This document shows, piece after piece, positions 23,284-32,110 of a stretch of DNA of 64,000 nt. The stretch is from CAZBME01 sp964645835 (GTDB lineage Bacteria; Desulfobacterota; Syntrophia; Syntrophales; UBA8958): contig CAZYDG010000085.1 of NCBI GenBank assembly GCA_964645835.1, forward strand, positions 99,174 through 163,173. The letters are read 5' to 3'. Under the pieces are notes generated by a model, which saw nothing but the letters and a program-made list of their open reading frames with translations, ran no database searches and was not told where the DNA came from. Positions within the stretch are counted from its first letter, which is position 1; each line of letters begins with the position of its first letter. The position numbers and the translations under genes were made by a program.

Positions 23284-24281
23284 GCATTGCCTTTAGACAC
23301 GGCCAGTCCGCCCACTGCGAAAACGGAGTGACGTCCAACCTCCTCCGGCATTACGGCATCGACGTCAGCGAGGCCATGGTCTTCGGGATCGGTTCGGGCC
23401 TGTTTTTCGCCTACATGCCTTTTGTAAAGCTAAACGGACTGCCGGCCAGCTCTTTCCGCCCCTTGCCGGGGACGATCTTCAAACGGACAGCGCAGCGCCT
23501 GGGTGTCCCCATCTACCGGAAAAAATTCCGGGACCCCGAGGCTGCCATGAAGGCCCTTGATTCTGCCCTTGAACAGGATATTCCAGCAGGTCTCCAGGTC
23601 GGCGTCTTTCACCTGACTTATTTCCCGAGGCCCTACCGTTTTCACTTCAATGCCCATAATCTTGTGGCCTTCGGCAAGGAAAACGGACGCTACCTCATCA
23701 GCGACCCTGTCATGGAACAGCCCGAATCCCTTTCTTATGACGAGTTGAAGAGGGTCCGCTTTGCAAAGGGGGCCTTTGCACCTAAAGGACAGATGTTTTA
23801 TCCCGTTTGCATCCCGGACAATATTGATCTGGCCAAGGCCTGCGTTAAGGGTATCCGTAAGAATTGCCGGGACATGCTTACGATTCCCGTGCCGTTTTTC
23901 GGCGTCAAGGGTATCCGCCTCGTTTCCCGTGCCGTAAAGAAATGGCCGGACGCCCTGGGCGACAAGATGGCGTCTCTCTATCTGGGGCAATTCATCCGCA
24001 TGCAGGAAGAGATCGGGACAGGGGGCGCCGGTTTCCGGTTCATCTATGCCGCCTTTCTTCAGGAGGCTGCATTGGTTCTTCATAACCCGCGCCTCAGGGA
24101 GCTGTCGCAGGAGATGACCGCCTGTGGTGATAGATGGCGCGATTTCGCCACCATGGCAGGCCGGATCATCAAAGGACGCCATAGCGAAGGGGAGTCCTAT
24201 CCGGCTCTGTCGGCCATCCTTTCTGAAATTGCCGATCGGGAACAGATCATCTTCTCCGCATTGAAAAAAGCCGTCCCATGA
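23280..24281 (+). CDS. BtrH N-terminal-domain protein (cysteine acyltransferase/peptidase fold)
   Basis: This 333-residue protein has an N-terminal papain-like BtrH domain: SAHCENGVTSNLLRHYGID near residue 10 holds the likely nucleophilic Cys and its helix, and FNAHNLVAFG near 121 supplies a His. BtrH in butirosin synthesis moves an acyl group from a carrier protein to an amine. Homologues recur in dialkylresorcinol/flexirubin loci next to an ABC exporter. Acyl transfer from ACP to the resorcinol or to another acceptor is a reasonable inference. It overlaps both neighbours by ATGA, showing translational coupling. A C39-like protease role is an alternative. Confidence 0.75.
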   Translation: MSIAFRHGQSAHCENGVTSNLLRHYGIDVSEAMVFGIGSGLFFAYMPFVKLNGLPASSFRPLPGTIFKRTAQRLGVPIYRKKFRDPEAAMKALDSALEQDIPAGLQVGVFHLTYFPRPYRFHFNAHNLVAFGKENGRYLISDPVMEQPESLSYDELKRVRFAKGAFAPKGQMFYPVCIPDNIDLAKACVKGIRKNCRDMLTIPVPFFGVKGIRLVSRAVKKWPDALGDKMASLYLGQFIRMQEEIGTGGAGFRFIYAAFLQEAALVLHNPRLRELSQEMTACGDRWRDFATMAGRIIKGRHSEGESYPALSAILSEIADREQIIFSALKKAVP

Positions 24282-25030
24282 CCGCAATGCCCATCATAGA
24301 GGCCTCGGAGCTGACGAAAATCTATCGGGGCGCAACTACACCAGCTGTGGACCATCTGGGATTTGCCGTCTCCGAAGGGGAGATCTTCGGTCTCCTCGGA
24401 CCCAACGGGGCGGGAAAATCTACGACAATTATGATGCTATGCGGCCTTCTCAAGATCGACGGCGGTTCCATCTCCGTTTTCGGCCTTGATGTGGCACGAA
24501 ACGGCGCGCAGATCAGGAAGCGGATCGGAGTCGCTCCCCAGGACATTGCCCTGTTCCCGAGCCTGACGGCCTATGAAAACCTCGTCTATTTCAGTCGCAT
24601 GTATGGCTTGCCTGGTGCGGAGATCGGCCCTACCGTCCATCAATTACTGGAGATTTTCGGCCTGGAAGATAAGGCCCATCGGCGGGTCATGCATTTTTCG
24701 GGGGGTATGAAGCGGCGCCTGAATCTCATAGCTGCCCTCTTGCACCGTCCGCGCCTCCTCGTCCTTGATGAACCGACATCGGGCGTCGATGTCCAGTCCC
24801 GCACTCTGATCCTCGATTATATGCGCAGACTCAAGGCTGAAGGGGTGACTATCATCTACTCGTCGCACCTGCTGGATGAGGCGGAAAAGATCTGTTCACG
24901 ATTTGCCATCATCGATGAAGGACGTCTGGTTGCCGAAGGGACCCTGGCCGCTATTCTTTCGGCCAACGGCGGCGCCCAAAACCTGGAACAGCTGTTTTTG
25001 CACTTGACGGGCAGGGGGATACGCGATTGA
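24278..25030 (+). CDS. ABC transporter ATP-binding protein
   Basis: This 250-residue nucleotide-binding domain of the drug/lipid exporter (CcmA/DrrA-like) type has Walker A GPNGAGKST, Q-loop VAPQDIALFP, signature FSGGMKRRL, Walker B LLVLDEPTSGVD and switch His in YSSHLLDEAE. It pairs with the permease encoded next, overlapping it at TTGA. The pair probably flips or exports the finished resorcinol or lipid to the outer leaflet or outer membrane. Co-location with DarA, DarB and BtrH-like genes supports this, but direct substrate evidence is absent. Confidence 0.9.
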   Translation: MTAMPIIEASELTKIYRGATTPAVDHLGFAVSEGEIFGLLGPNGAGKSTTIMMLCGLLKIDGGSISVFGLDVARNGAQIRKRIGVAPQDIALFPSLTAYENLVYFSRMYGLPGAEIGPTVHQLLEIFGLEDKAHRRVMHFSGGMKRRLNLIAALLHRPRLLVLDEPTSGVDVQSRTLILDYMRRLKAEGVTIIYSSHLLDEAEKICSRFAIIDEGRLVAEGTLAAILSANGGAQNLEQLFLHLTGRGIRD

Positions 25031-26313
25031 AGGTCCTGGCGACGATATACAAGGAAGGGCTTTTGCTGACGCGCGACCTGGGAGGGCTCGCCCTGATATT
25101 TCTCATGCCCCTGGTCCTCGTTGTGGTAATGGCCTTGATCCAGGACAATACGTTTCGCGAAATCCAGGAGACGAGGCTGGAGATTCTCTTTGTCGATGAA
25201 GAGCAGGGGGCGCTCAGTGCTGCCTTGGAACAGACATTCCAGACCTCACCCAACATCCGTGTCATCAAGACATGGGGAGCAGAACCCCTGACAGAGGGAA
25301 TCGCCAGGCAGTTGGTGCTTTCCGGTAAATACCGGGCGGCCATCATCATTCCTCCCAACGTGGGAGTGGCTTTGCGGGAGAAAACGAAGGGGTTTGTAAC
25401 GAAGCTTCTGACCCATTACGGCCTTTCCGATCAAAAGACTGCGGTAAAAAAAGAAGTCCCAGCCGGTGAACTCAGGATTCTCTATGATCCGGCCATCAAG
25501 GCCAATTACCGGCAGGTCGTGACGGGGGCTGTTGAAAAAATGGCAGCCCGCATCCAGGCGGAGTGGCTCATGGAAGAAGTACAGGCCTATTTGAGCGAGG
25601 TAACGAAAAAGAAGAAAATCCCCATGGGTTATTCGCAGATGATCGCCGTCCGGGAGCAGACAGCCACGGCGGCCGACCGTCCGGCCATGGCTCCCAATGC
25701 GGTGCAGCACAATGTGCCCGCCTGGGCCATGTTTGCCATGTTTTTTATCCTCTTTCCTCTGGCCGGAAATTTTATCAAGGAACGTGAAGAGGGCAGCATG
25801 TTGCGGTTGCGCCTGATTTCCGGCTCCCAGCTTCCTGTGATTGCGGGCAAGTTCGTATTCTATCTTTTTGTCTGCCTCCTCCAACTGCTGTTGATGATTG
25901 GCGCCGGCCTCTATGTGATGCCCCTGGTCGGCCTGACCAAACTCGTTTTGGGGACCAATTATGCAGGTGTCTTGCTGACGGGGTTTTCCGTCGCCATGGC
26001 GGCTACGGGTTATGGACTTTTGATTGCAGTATACTTCAAGACGCCTCAGCAGGCCCTGTCCTTCGGGTCTATATCCGTGGTCATCCTGGCCGCCGTCGGC
26101 GGCGTCTGGATTCCCGTGTTCATCATGCCCGAGGCCATGCAGCAGATCAGTTCCTATTCGCCGCTCCACTGGGGACTTTCGGCCTTCAACAATCTGTTCT
26201 TGCGCAATGCCCCGACATCGGCTATCTTGCCCGACGCGGCAAAATTACTGTGTTTTTCCTTCATTACCCTGGCGGCCAGTGTCTTGATCTCCAAATCAAG
26301 AACCGTAACTTAA
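25027..26313 (+). CDS. ABC-2 type permease
   Basis: This 428-residue membrane protein has one N-terminal helix (LALIFLMPLVLVVVMALI), a periplasmic domain of about 190 residues, and five C-terminal helices beginning AMFAMFFILFPLAGNFI. This is the ABC-2 exporter topology. The PxxxR-like REEGSMLRLRLIS segment after the second helix is typical of YhgE/DrrB-type permeases. Its start is a TTG overlapping the ATPase stop codon. It is the membrane half of the probable lipid exporter of the module. Confidence 0.88.
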   Translation: MKVLATIYKEGLLLTRDLGGLALIFLMPLVLVVVMALIQDNTFREIQETRLEILFVDEEQGALSAALEQTFQTSPNIRVIKTWGAEPLTEGIARQLVLSGKYRAAIIIPPNVGVALREKTKGFVTKLLTHYGLSDQKTAVKKEVPAGELRILYDPAIKANYRQVVTGAVEKMAARIQAEWLMEEVQAYLSEVTKKKKIPMGYSQMIAVREQTATAADRPAMAPNAVQHNVPAWAMFAMFFILFPLAGNFIKEREEGSMLRLRLISGSQLPVIAGKFVFYLFVCLLQLLLMIGAGLYVMPLVGLTKLVLGTNYAGVLLTGFSVAMAATGYGLLIAVYFKTPQQALSFGSISVVILAAVGGVWIPVFIMPEAMQQISSYSPLHWGLSAFNNLFLRNAPTSAILPDAAKLLCFSFITLAASVLISKSRTVT

Positions 26314-26367
26314 ACCTGAATAGCCCTGAACACGAATGATGAACCCGAAAAAAGTCAAAGATGCTGT

Positions 26368-26436
26368 CACCCCGGCGCAGGCCGGGGCCCAGAACTTATC
26401 AGGAATACTGGATTCCGGCCTGCGCCGGAATGGTCA
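26368..26436. repeat. Intergenic palindromic repeat CCGGCGCAGGCCGG
   Basis: CACCCCGGCGCAGGCCGGGG and, 40 bases later, GGATTCCGGCCTGCGCCGG form a paired palindrome of a kind common in proteobacterial intergenic regions. It lies between the permease and the fourth ACP and may end or attenuate transcription, though no T-run follows. Confidence 0.55.
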
Positions 26437-26496
26437 ATTGAGACTAAATCCGATTTTTTGCGAGACCATCACGATTATCTTGGACAAAAAATATCC

Positions 26497-26766
26497 ATGA
26501 CACAATTGATAGACGAATTGACGAAGCAGTTGAAACAGCAGATTATAGATTGCCTCCATATGGACGGTGTCGTCCCGGAAGATCTCGACGAAGACATGCC
26601 GTTATTCGGTGACCTGACGGGCCTCGATTCCATCGACGCCCTGGAACTGGTCGTCCTCCTCGATAAGAAATACGGTATTAAGATCAACGATTCCAAGGCA
26701 GCCAGGAAGGTTATGATCAATATCCGAACCATTGCCGAATACGTAATGCTGCACCGGAAAAAATGA
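26497..26766 (+). CDS. Acyl carrier protein (fourth, dialkylresorcinol module)
   Basis: This 89-residue carrier protein has the motif GLDSIDALEL, with Ser45 as the phosphopantetheine site. The ATG at 26497 (MTQLIDELTK) is chosen over an upstream in-frame start at 26458 because ACP homology begins there. The following KS4 gene overlaps its stop by ATGA, so ACP and KS4 are probably made together and work as partners. In flexirubin-type clusters a dedicated ACP sits in the same position. Confidence 0.88.
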   Translation: MTQLIDELTKQLKQQIIDCLHMDGVVPEDLDEDMPLFGDLTGLDSIDALELVVLLDKKYGIKINDSKAARKVMINIRTIAEYVMLHRKK

Positions 26767-27974
26767 GCCGACCCGTTTTTATCACAGGCTACGGTGTTAT
26801 CACGGCCGTCGGCGACAATGCCGCAGAAAATCATTCGTCCCTATTGCGGCTGCGGAGCGGGTTCGGCCCCCTGGATATACTTGATACGGTCCACCGGTCA
26901 GATATTTACGCATGCGAAATCAAAAGGACCGATGCCGATTTGTGTAAACTGGCGGGCGTTCGTTCCGGATTCGGCCATACGCGGACAGCTCTTCTTGCTA
27001 TGATTGCTGCAAGAGAAGCCATCGACAGGGCTGCTCTGCCCGATAAGGATCTTGCCGTGGCAGGCCTCGTCTCAGCGACGACAGCCGGAGGCATCCGGGA
27101 GCTGGAACGATATTTTTACGCTTTCCAGGACCCCCATCAAGCAGGAGTAGCTCTGTCCTATCTCGATACGGCTGATCCGGGGGACCATACGGAACGCATG
27201 GCTGACCATTTCGGTATGCGGAGCTTCCTCGGCACGGTCAGCACCGCCTGTACGTCCGCAACGAACGCCATTATCCTGGGGGCCCGGCTCATTGCTCACG
27301 GCGTTCTTTCGACGGTTATCTGCGGCGGCGCCGAGGCCTTGAGCAAAGTGACCATTAACGGGTTCAACACCCTCATGATTCTTGACCGTAATTCTTGCCG
27401 CCCCTTCGATGAAAATCGCAGCGGCCTCAATCTCGGGGAGGGCGCCGCCTATCTTGTCCTAGAAGCGGAAGAGGCTTTGCAACGTTCGGGTCGAACGGTC
27501 ATTGCCCGCCTTTCGGGTTATGCCAATGTCAACGACGCCTTTCATCAGACGGCCTCGTCGCCAGATGGCACAGGGGCTTTTCAGGCCATGGAGAAGACCC
27601 TTGCCTGGGCCGGATTAAGGCCCTGCGATATCGACTACATCAACGCCCACGGCACGGGTACGGAAAACAATGATCTCTCCGAGGGGCTGGCCATTCAAGC
27701 CCTCTTCGGCGAAAATCCCCCGTCCTTCAGTTCGACCAAACCTTATACGGGGCACACCACTTCGGCAGCCGGTGGCGTCGAGGCGGCTTATTGCCTGATG
27801 GCCTTTGAGGAGGGCATGATCTTTCCGAATCTCAATTTCCGTGAGCCCATGAAGGAACTGGCCATTCGTCCCTTGACGGAGTTAGTCCGCCTCGGCGGTG
27901 TGAAACATATCCTTTCCAACTCTTTGGGGTTCGGCGGCAGTGCCGCAACGCTCCTGTTTTCAAAGTGCCTATGA
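26763..27974 (+). CDS. Beta-ketoacyl-ACP synthase (KS4), catalytic subunit
   Basis: This 403-residue FabF-like condensing enzyme has a complete triad: Cys163 in VSTACTSATNA, His in NAHGTGTENND and His in YTGHTTSAAGG, ending GFGGSAATLLF. It overlaps the ACP before it and the Cys-less ketosynthase-like gene after it, both by ATGA. This arrangement is that of KS/chain-length-factor pairs in aryl polyene and type II polyketide systems. It would extend acyl or polyene chains that DarB/DarA then condense. Confidence 0.88.
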   Translation: MSRPVFITGYGVITAVGDNAAENHSSLLRLRSGFGPLDILDTVHRSDIYACEIKRTDADLCKLAGVRSGFGHTRTALLAMIAAREAIDRAALPDKDLAVAGLVSATTAGGIRELERYFYAFQDPHQAGVALSYLDTADPGDHTERMADHFGMRSFLGTVSTACTSATNAIILGARLIAHGVLSTVICGGAEALSKVTINGFNTLMILDRNSCRPFDENRSGLNLGEGAAYLVLEAEEALQRSGRTVIARLSGYANVNDAFHQTASSPDGTGAFQAMEKTLAWAGLRPCDIDYINAHGTGTENNDLSEGLAIQALFGENPPSFSSTKPYTGHTTSAAGGVEAAYCLMAFEEGMIFPNLNFREPMKELAIRPLTELVRLGGVKHILSNSLGFGGSAATLLFSKCL

Positions 27975-29062
27975 ACGAAACCCGTCCAGGCTGTTATATC
28001 CGGGGTATCGGCGCCATCTCGCCCCAGCGGACCTATGACAATGAGGTGTTTTTGCCGGATTCCTTCACCTATGGCGATAATTGCCTGACCGCCGTCCTGC
28101 CGGATTTCAAGGACTACATCAATCCCTTTCAGATGCGCCGCCTAAGCCGCATGTTGCGGATGGGCCTGGCAACGGCGGTGATGAGCCTGCGCGACGCCGG
28201 CCTGACGTCGCCCGACGCGGTCATTACGGCGACAGGCTACGGCTTCCAGGACGATACCGGAAAATTCTTGACGGAGATCCTGGAGCAGGGCGAAGAACAA
28301 CTGACGCCGACCTATTTCATGCAAAGCACATATAATGCCCTGTCCGGTCTCATCGCCCTTGTCGTCAAATGCCGCGGTTACAACACTACCTATGCGGGGA
28401 GGGGATTCGCTTTTGAAACGGCCTTGAACGATGCCATGATGCTCCTCTCGGAGAAAGAAGCCGGAGATGTCCTGGTGGGATCTTTCGACGAGGTGTCGCC
28501 CGTGCAGCATGCGGAGTACGTCAGGCTGGGTTTTTTCAAGCGGGAGAAGGTATCGAACCGGTACCTTCTGAAAAGCGAGACAACCGGAACGATCCAGGGT
28601 GAAGGGACGGCTTTTTTCCTGCTGTCGGGGATGCCTTCAACCCGGAATCTTTGCCGCCTGACGGCGATGCGCATGCTTTATAAGCCTGTCGATGAGACGG
28701 CCCTTATTGAAGCGATGAAGGATTTTCTGCGGAAAAATGGACTGACTCCAGGCGATATTGACGTCTTCGTAAACGGCATCAGCGGCGATGCATGCCGGGA
28801 CACCTGGAATCTGGCCCTGGAGCGGGCATATTTCGGGCATGCCGTTCCTGTACACTTCAAACATCTGACGGGAGAATATGCCACGGCCTCATCCTTTGCC
28901 CTTTGGCTTTCCGCGATGATCTTTCGGCATGGGTTTATACCGGCAGCCGTCCGGGAAGAAGGCAGGGGAGCCTTATCCCACCGTGCGGAAAGGGTCCTCA
29001 TCTGTAACCATTTTCTGGCGCGAAACTATGCATTTATGCTCCTCGACCGACATGTGTGCTAA
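27971..29062 (+). CDS. Ketosynthase-like protein lacking the active-site Cys (chain-length-factor-like)
   Basis: This 363-residue protein keeps the thiolase fold pattern, for example MQSTYNALSGLIALVVK near 117 and a C-terminal beta-rich end, but has AGRGFAFETAL where a ketosynthase nucleophile segment would be. NAHGT and KxxxGH motifs are also absent (VNGISGDACRD instead). It is therefore probably a non-catalytic partner of KS4, comparable to chain-length factors or the ApeC-type subunit of aryl polyene systems. The ATG at 27971 overlaps the KS4 stop by ATGA. It is the last gene of the dialkylresorcinol module and is followed by repeats. Confidence 0.75.
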   Translation: MNETRPGCYIRGIGAISPQRTYDNEVFLPDSFTYGDNCLTAVLPDFKDYINPFQMRRLSRMLRMGLATAVMSLRDAGLTSPDAVITATGYGFQDDTGKFLTEILEQGEEQLTPTYFMQSTYNALSGLIALVVKCRGYNTTYAGRGFAFETALNDAMMLLSEKEAGDVLVGSFDEVSPVQHAEYVRLGFFKREKVSNRYLLKSETTGTIQGEGTAFFLLSGMPSTRNLCRLTAMRMLYKPVDETALIEAMKDFLRKNGLTPGDIDVFVNGISGDACRDTWNLALERAYFGHAVPVHFKHLTGEYATASSFALWLSAMIFRHGFIPAAVREEGRGALSHRAERVLICNHFLARNYAFMLLDRHVC

Positions 29063-29082
29063 CTTAAGCAAACGTCTTGTTT

Positions 29083-29195
29083 CTCTCCCTCCCTTTCAAG
29101 GGGAGGGAGAGGGCGGGAATGGGGTAGATTGTCTGCAAGCCCGAAAATCAACCCCATCCCCATCCTAACCTTCCCCTTGAAGGGGAAGGAACTAA
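29083..29195. repeat. Intergenic CCCCTTGAAGGGGAAGG-type repeat pair
   Basis: CTCCCTTTCAAGGGGAGGG and, about 80 bases later, TTCCCCTTGAAGGGGAAGG form an inverted pair around a central CAACCCCATCCCCATCC. It is the same family as 19995-20078, so the two copies bracket the dialkylresorcinol module. No gene lies in the gap 29063-29341. Confidence 0.6.
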
Positions 29196-29341
29196 AAGTT
29201 CAAAGTTAGCGCTTATACCCTCGACCGGGGATACTGTTGAGGCGATCCGTCCGTAACCCAGTTCCCGTTTTCGGAAAAATGTTTGACAACCGCCTGAATC
29301 ATCAGTAGATTGATCACATATCATTCCTTGAGAGAGCATTC

Positions 29342-31441
29342 ATGAGTCGTTGCCGTATCTTGCTTATCCTTCTTTTCTTAACCCTTGTGACATTGCAGGC
29401 CTATGCCGCCACGGCGCCGACACCGCTCAGCCGGTGGGTGACCCTGCGGTCCGACGGCAAGGAGGCGGTAAGGGACATCATTTTATCGGAAGTCAATAAA
29501 CGGGAAGGCTTTTCTTCTTCTCAGGAGGAAGGGGCCAATCTTTCCGCCGTGGAAAAAGAGAAGGAAAGGGACGACGGGGCCTACAAGAACGCCGTTGCAA
29601 CAGCCAACCGGGAGTTTGTCCGGGCCAAGAAGCGCCGGGACGACCTGACCTCCCAATATCAGGCCGTATCTACGGATCTTGAAGAGCAGCAAAAGAACAT
29701 CAAGACTCTTACGGTGGGCATCGCAAACCTGGACAGCCAGATTGCCCGTTACAACCTGGACATCAAGGCCCAGCAGGACGCCCTGAAGAAATGGCTCCAA
29801 ACGGAGAAGCAGGGAGAGGTATTCGTCGCCGTCATCTTTACACAAGGCTTCAAGGACAAGGCCCATGTCCTTGAGTCTATCGCAGATCAGGCTTCAGCAC
29901 CCCTTATGGCCCAGCATATGGGGGCCTATGTCCAGTCATTCACAAAGGTGGCGAACGCTGCCGTCCTGGTCGATTTTATCCGTACCATAGAAGAGGGAAC
30001 AGCTAAATGGAGCAATGAAGAACCCATTCGGATCGTTCTGGACAAAAACAACAAAGGGACGACCTTTCTGCGCCTGAAGCGCTACGAACTTTATCCCTTC
30101 CAGGAGTCCCAGCGAAAAAAGGTCAAGCCCTCGACCACAAAAAATATCCATGCCGCCGTGATTACATCCCGGAAAGCCCTGGATCAATTTCTTTCCCAGA
30201 ACGGCTATAATCCGGCCAACTTCGATCTGGACAGGGCAGACCGCACTATCAAGGAAACGGTCCAGGGAAATGCCATGGCGGGCGAGGGTCTCCAGGAACA
30301 GGTCCGTTCCTTTCAGGATCGCATCAATTCACTTCAGGAAAAAGTGGCTTCCGCCCAGGCAGAGAAGGATGCGAATCTCCTCGTCCTGAACAAAAAGGAG
30401 CTTCAGGGCAAAAAGGTTGTCCAGGAGACGGCCCTCGTTCAGAGCCGGAAAGAAGAGGCGGACCGGAATTTTCAAGCGGCTCAGAAGGCGCTCCATGAAG
30501 TACGGCGCGTCCATGAGTCCATTATCGTCAAGACCGCCCTCGCGGCAGCCAGAGGATCGCAGAGCCCGGCCGAGGTTTCCGCCGAAGCCATTATCGACAA
30601 GCTGGCGGAAGTCAAGAACGACGCCAAGGTCCAGCATTCCAGTTCCACGACGGAGGTGACCGATTTTCAACTCTCTCGTGAAGCAACATCCCAGGCCGTC
30701 ACGGAGGCCCGCATCACGGCCGTTCGCCTAATTTCCTTCATCAACGAGGGGGACAGCGTGCGTGTGAAGATGGCCTTTCGTGTCCGGACCGTTTTGGACG
30801 AATCTAAGGAGGAGGCGCCTCGCGATCGCGGCGATCAGGACACGGCTGCGCAAAAGCCCGTGACGAAAGAGCCGGACAGTTCAAAACCGTCCTGGATGAC
30901 GGCGCTTTTCTCGAAACACGACGACGCAAAAGACAAAAAACCTGAAGGCGAGCAGCCGGTGACGAAACCAGCCGAGCCCGTTATGCAGCCGATCAAGCGA
31001 AACCCTAAGGCGCTGGGTTCGGGTGAGGTCAATGCCGTCCTGTTCGAAGTAATGAGCGCCAGGTACTCGGGTCGGGATCTCTCCATCTATGTGGACATTA
31101 CTTGCGGTGCGGCCGATGTGAGCCGTTATGTGGCCATCTATGACGAAAATTACCGATGGGCGAAATCGATATTCACTGATGCCGGGGGGAAGGAGTACCC
31201 GGTCTCTCAGGTGCTGTTCTGGCGAGGGCAGCAGAAAACGTCCATGTACGATTCGGGAACCCACGGTACGGCCATGGAGGCCAATACGAAGCTGACGGCC
31301 CAGCTCATCTTCAAGAATGTGCCGTCGAACCTTAAAACCGTTCCCAAATTAATCCTTCATCCCTTCGTCTATCAGCGGGTCCTGTTCTGGACATGGCAGG
31401 AGCAAGACCTTGTTTTCCAGCGTCTCCGTGTAAGCCGATAG
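29342..31441 (+). CDS. Secreted coiled-coil protein of unknown function
   Basis: This 699-residue protein has a signal peptide (MSRCRILLILLFLTLVTLQA, then AYAAT). Residues about 50-145 and 310-400 are highly charged and heptad-like, so coiled coils are expected. Residues about 500-550 are a low-complexity Lys/Pro/Asp linker. A C-terminal domain of about 150 residues (SARYSGRDLSIYVDITCG, VLFWRGQQKTS) looks globular and beta-rich. No family is recognised. It would be periplasmic or surface-exposed. A small membrane protein is encoded 21 bases downstream and may be a partner. The nearest functional context is a lipid module upstream and a chemosensory operon downstream. Confidence 0.6.
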   Translation: MSRCRILLILLFLTLVTLQAYAATAPTPLSRWVTLRSDGKEAVRDIILSEVNKREGFSSSQEEGANLSAVEKEKERDDGAYKNAVATANREFVRAKKRRDDLTSQYQAVSTDLEEQQKNIKTLTVGIANLDSQIARYNLDIKAQQDALKKWLQTEKQGEVFVAVIFTQGFKDKAHVLESIADQASAPLMAQHMGAYVQSFTKVANAAVLVDFIRTIEEGTAKWSNEEPIRIVLDKNNKGTTFLRLKRYELYPFQESQRKKVKPSTTKNIHAAVITSRKALDQFLSQNGYNPANFDLDRADRTIKETVQGNAMAGEGLQEQVRSFQDRINSLQEKVASAQAEKDANLLVLNKKELQGKKVVQETALVQSRKEEADRNFQAAQKALHEVRRVHESIIVKTALAAARGSQSPAEVSAEAIIDKLAEVKNDAKVQHSSSTTEVTDFQLSREATSQAVTEARITAVRLISFINEGDSVRVKMAFRVRTVLDESKEEAPRDRGDQDTAAQKPVTKEPDSSKPSWMTALFSKHDDAKDKKPEGEQPVTKPAEPVMQPIKRNPKALGSGEVNAVLFEVMSARYSGRDLSIYVDITCGAADVSRYVAIYDENYRWAKSIFTDAGGKEYPVSQVLFWRGQQKTSMYDSGTHGTAMEANTKLTAQLIFKNVPSNLKTVPKLILHPFVYQRVLFWTWQEQDLVFQRLRVSR

Positions 31442-31462
31442 ATTCATGACGAGTAACGGAAT

Positions 31463-31849
31463 ATGTCTCCAGACCGTCCGATGCCGTCAGCGCCTGTGCC
31501 CATGATGAGAAAACTGGCCGAACGCCTTGCGGAAACATCCTACGTCCGAAGAGCCCTGAAGGAAGAGATCGATTTTGCAGGGTTCCGAAGGAAACCTACG
31601 CCCCGGATGATTGCAGGGCTAATTCTCATCGGAATAAGTTATCTCATAGGATGGCCGGCAGTGGCCGCTTTCGGGTTTCTTGCGGTTTATCTTGAAGAGC
31701 CAATGATTGTCGTCATCGGCGGACCCGCTACTTATGCCTTCTCCTATGTAGTCTTTTTTGCCGGTGCCTGGCTGGCCGGCGCCGAATATGCGAAGATGCT
31801 GGCCCGGTACGGGACCCGGAAACTCTTCCAAAAACTCCTGAAGAATTAA
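31463..31849 (+). CDS. Small membrane protein, unknown
   Basis: This 128-residue protein has two strong hydrophobic helices, AGLILIGISYLIGWPAVAAF near 50 and AFSYVVFFAGAWLAGA near 90, and a charged N-terminus (RKLAERLAETSYVRRALK). No family is recognised. It follows the secreted coiled-coil protein after 21 bases and is probably in the same transcript. It could anchor that protein in the inner membrane, which is speculation. Confidence 0.55.
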   Translation: MSPDRPMPSAPVPMMRKLAERLAETSYVRRALKEEIDFAGFRRKPTPRMIAGLILIGISYLIGWPAVAAFGFLAVYLEEPMIVVIGGPATYAFSYVVFFAGAWLAGAEYAKMLARYGTRKLFQKLLKN

Positions 31850-31867
31850 TCCTGAAAGTTCTCGATA

Positions 31868-32038
31868 GTCCGTAATTAGCGGATTGTTACTAGTCCGGAA
31901 ATTGCGGACCAGCCCCCTGTTTTGGGTCCCCTCGTTCTCCTCATTTTTGCCTTTTTATCCCTTGAATTGTATAACATGTTGTAATTTTGCGATATTTTTA
32001 AGTGATGACCGATATCGTTCTTTCGGCATGCTTTTTGA
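31868..32038 (+). promoter_or_regulatory. Paired activator sites plus sigma-54-like promoter (HDOD-MCP operon)
   Basis: Two 17-bp palindromes lie at 31868-31884 and 31893-31909 (GTCCGGAAATTGCGGAC), with centres 25 bp apart. A -24/-12 element follows, CGGCATGCTTTTTGATA, with GG at 32025-32026, ten bases, then GA at 32037-32038. The predicted start is near 32050. The same layout recurs at four other places in this window. Confidence 0.75.
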
Positions 32039-32110
32039 TACGGGTCTTAAAGTAAGTAACCAAAGAACCAGCTTCTTGAATGTATGATTGAGACAAAAGG
32101 AGATGAAATT

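Noticed and set aside
25246..26169. 307-codon minus-strand frame opposite the ABC permease
   Set aside because: It is antisense to a well-supported membrane protein and very rich in His, Gln and Gly, as shadow frames are.
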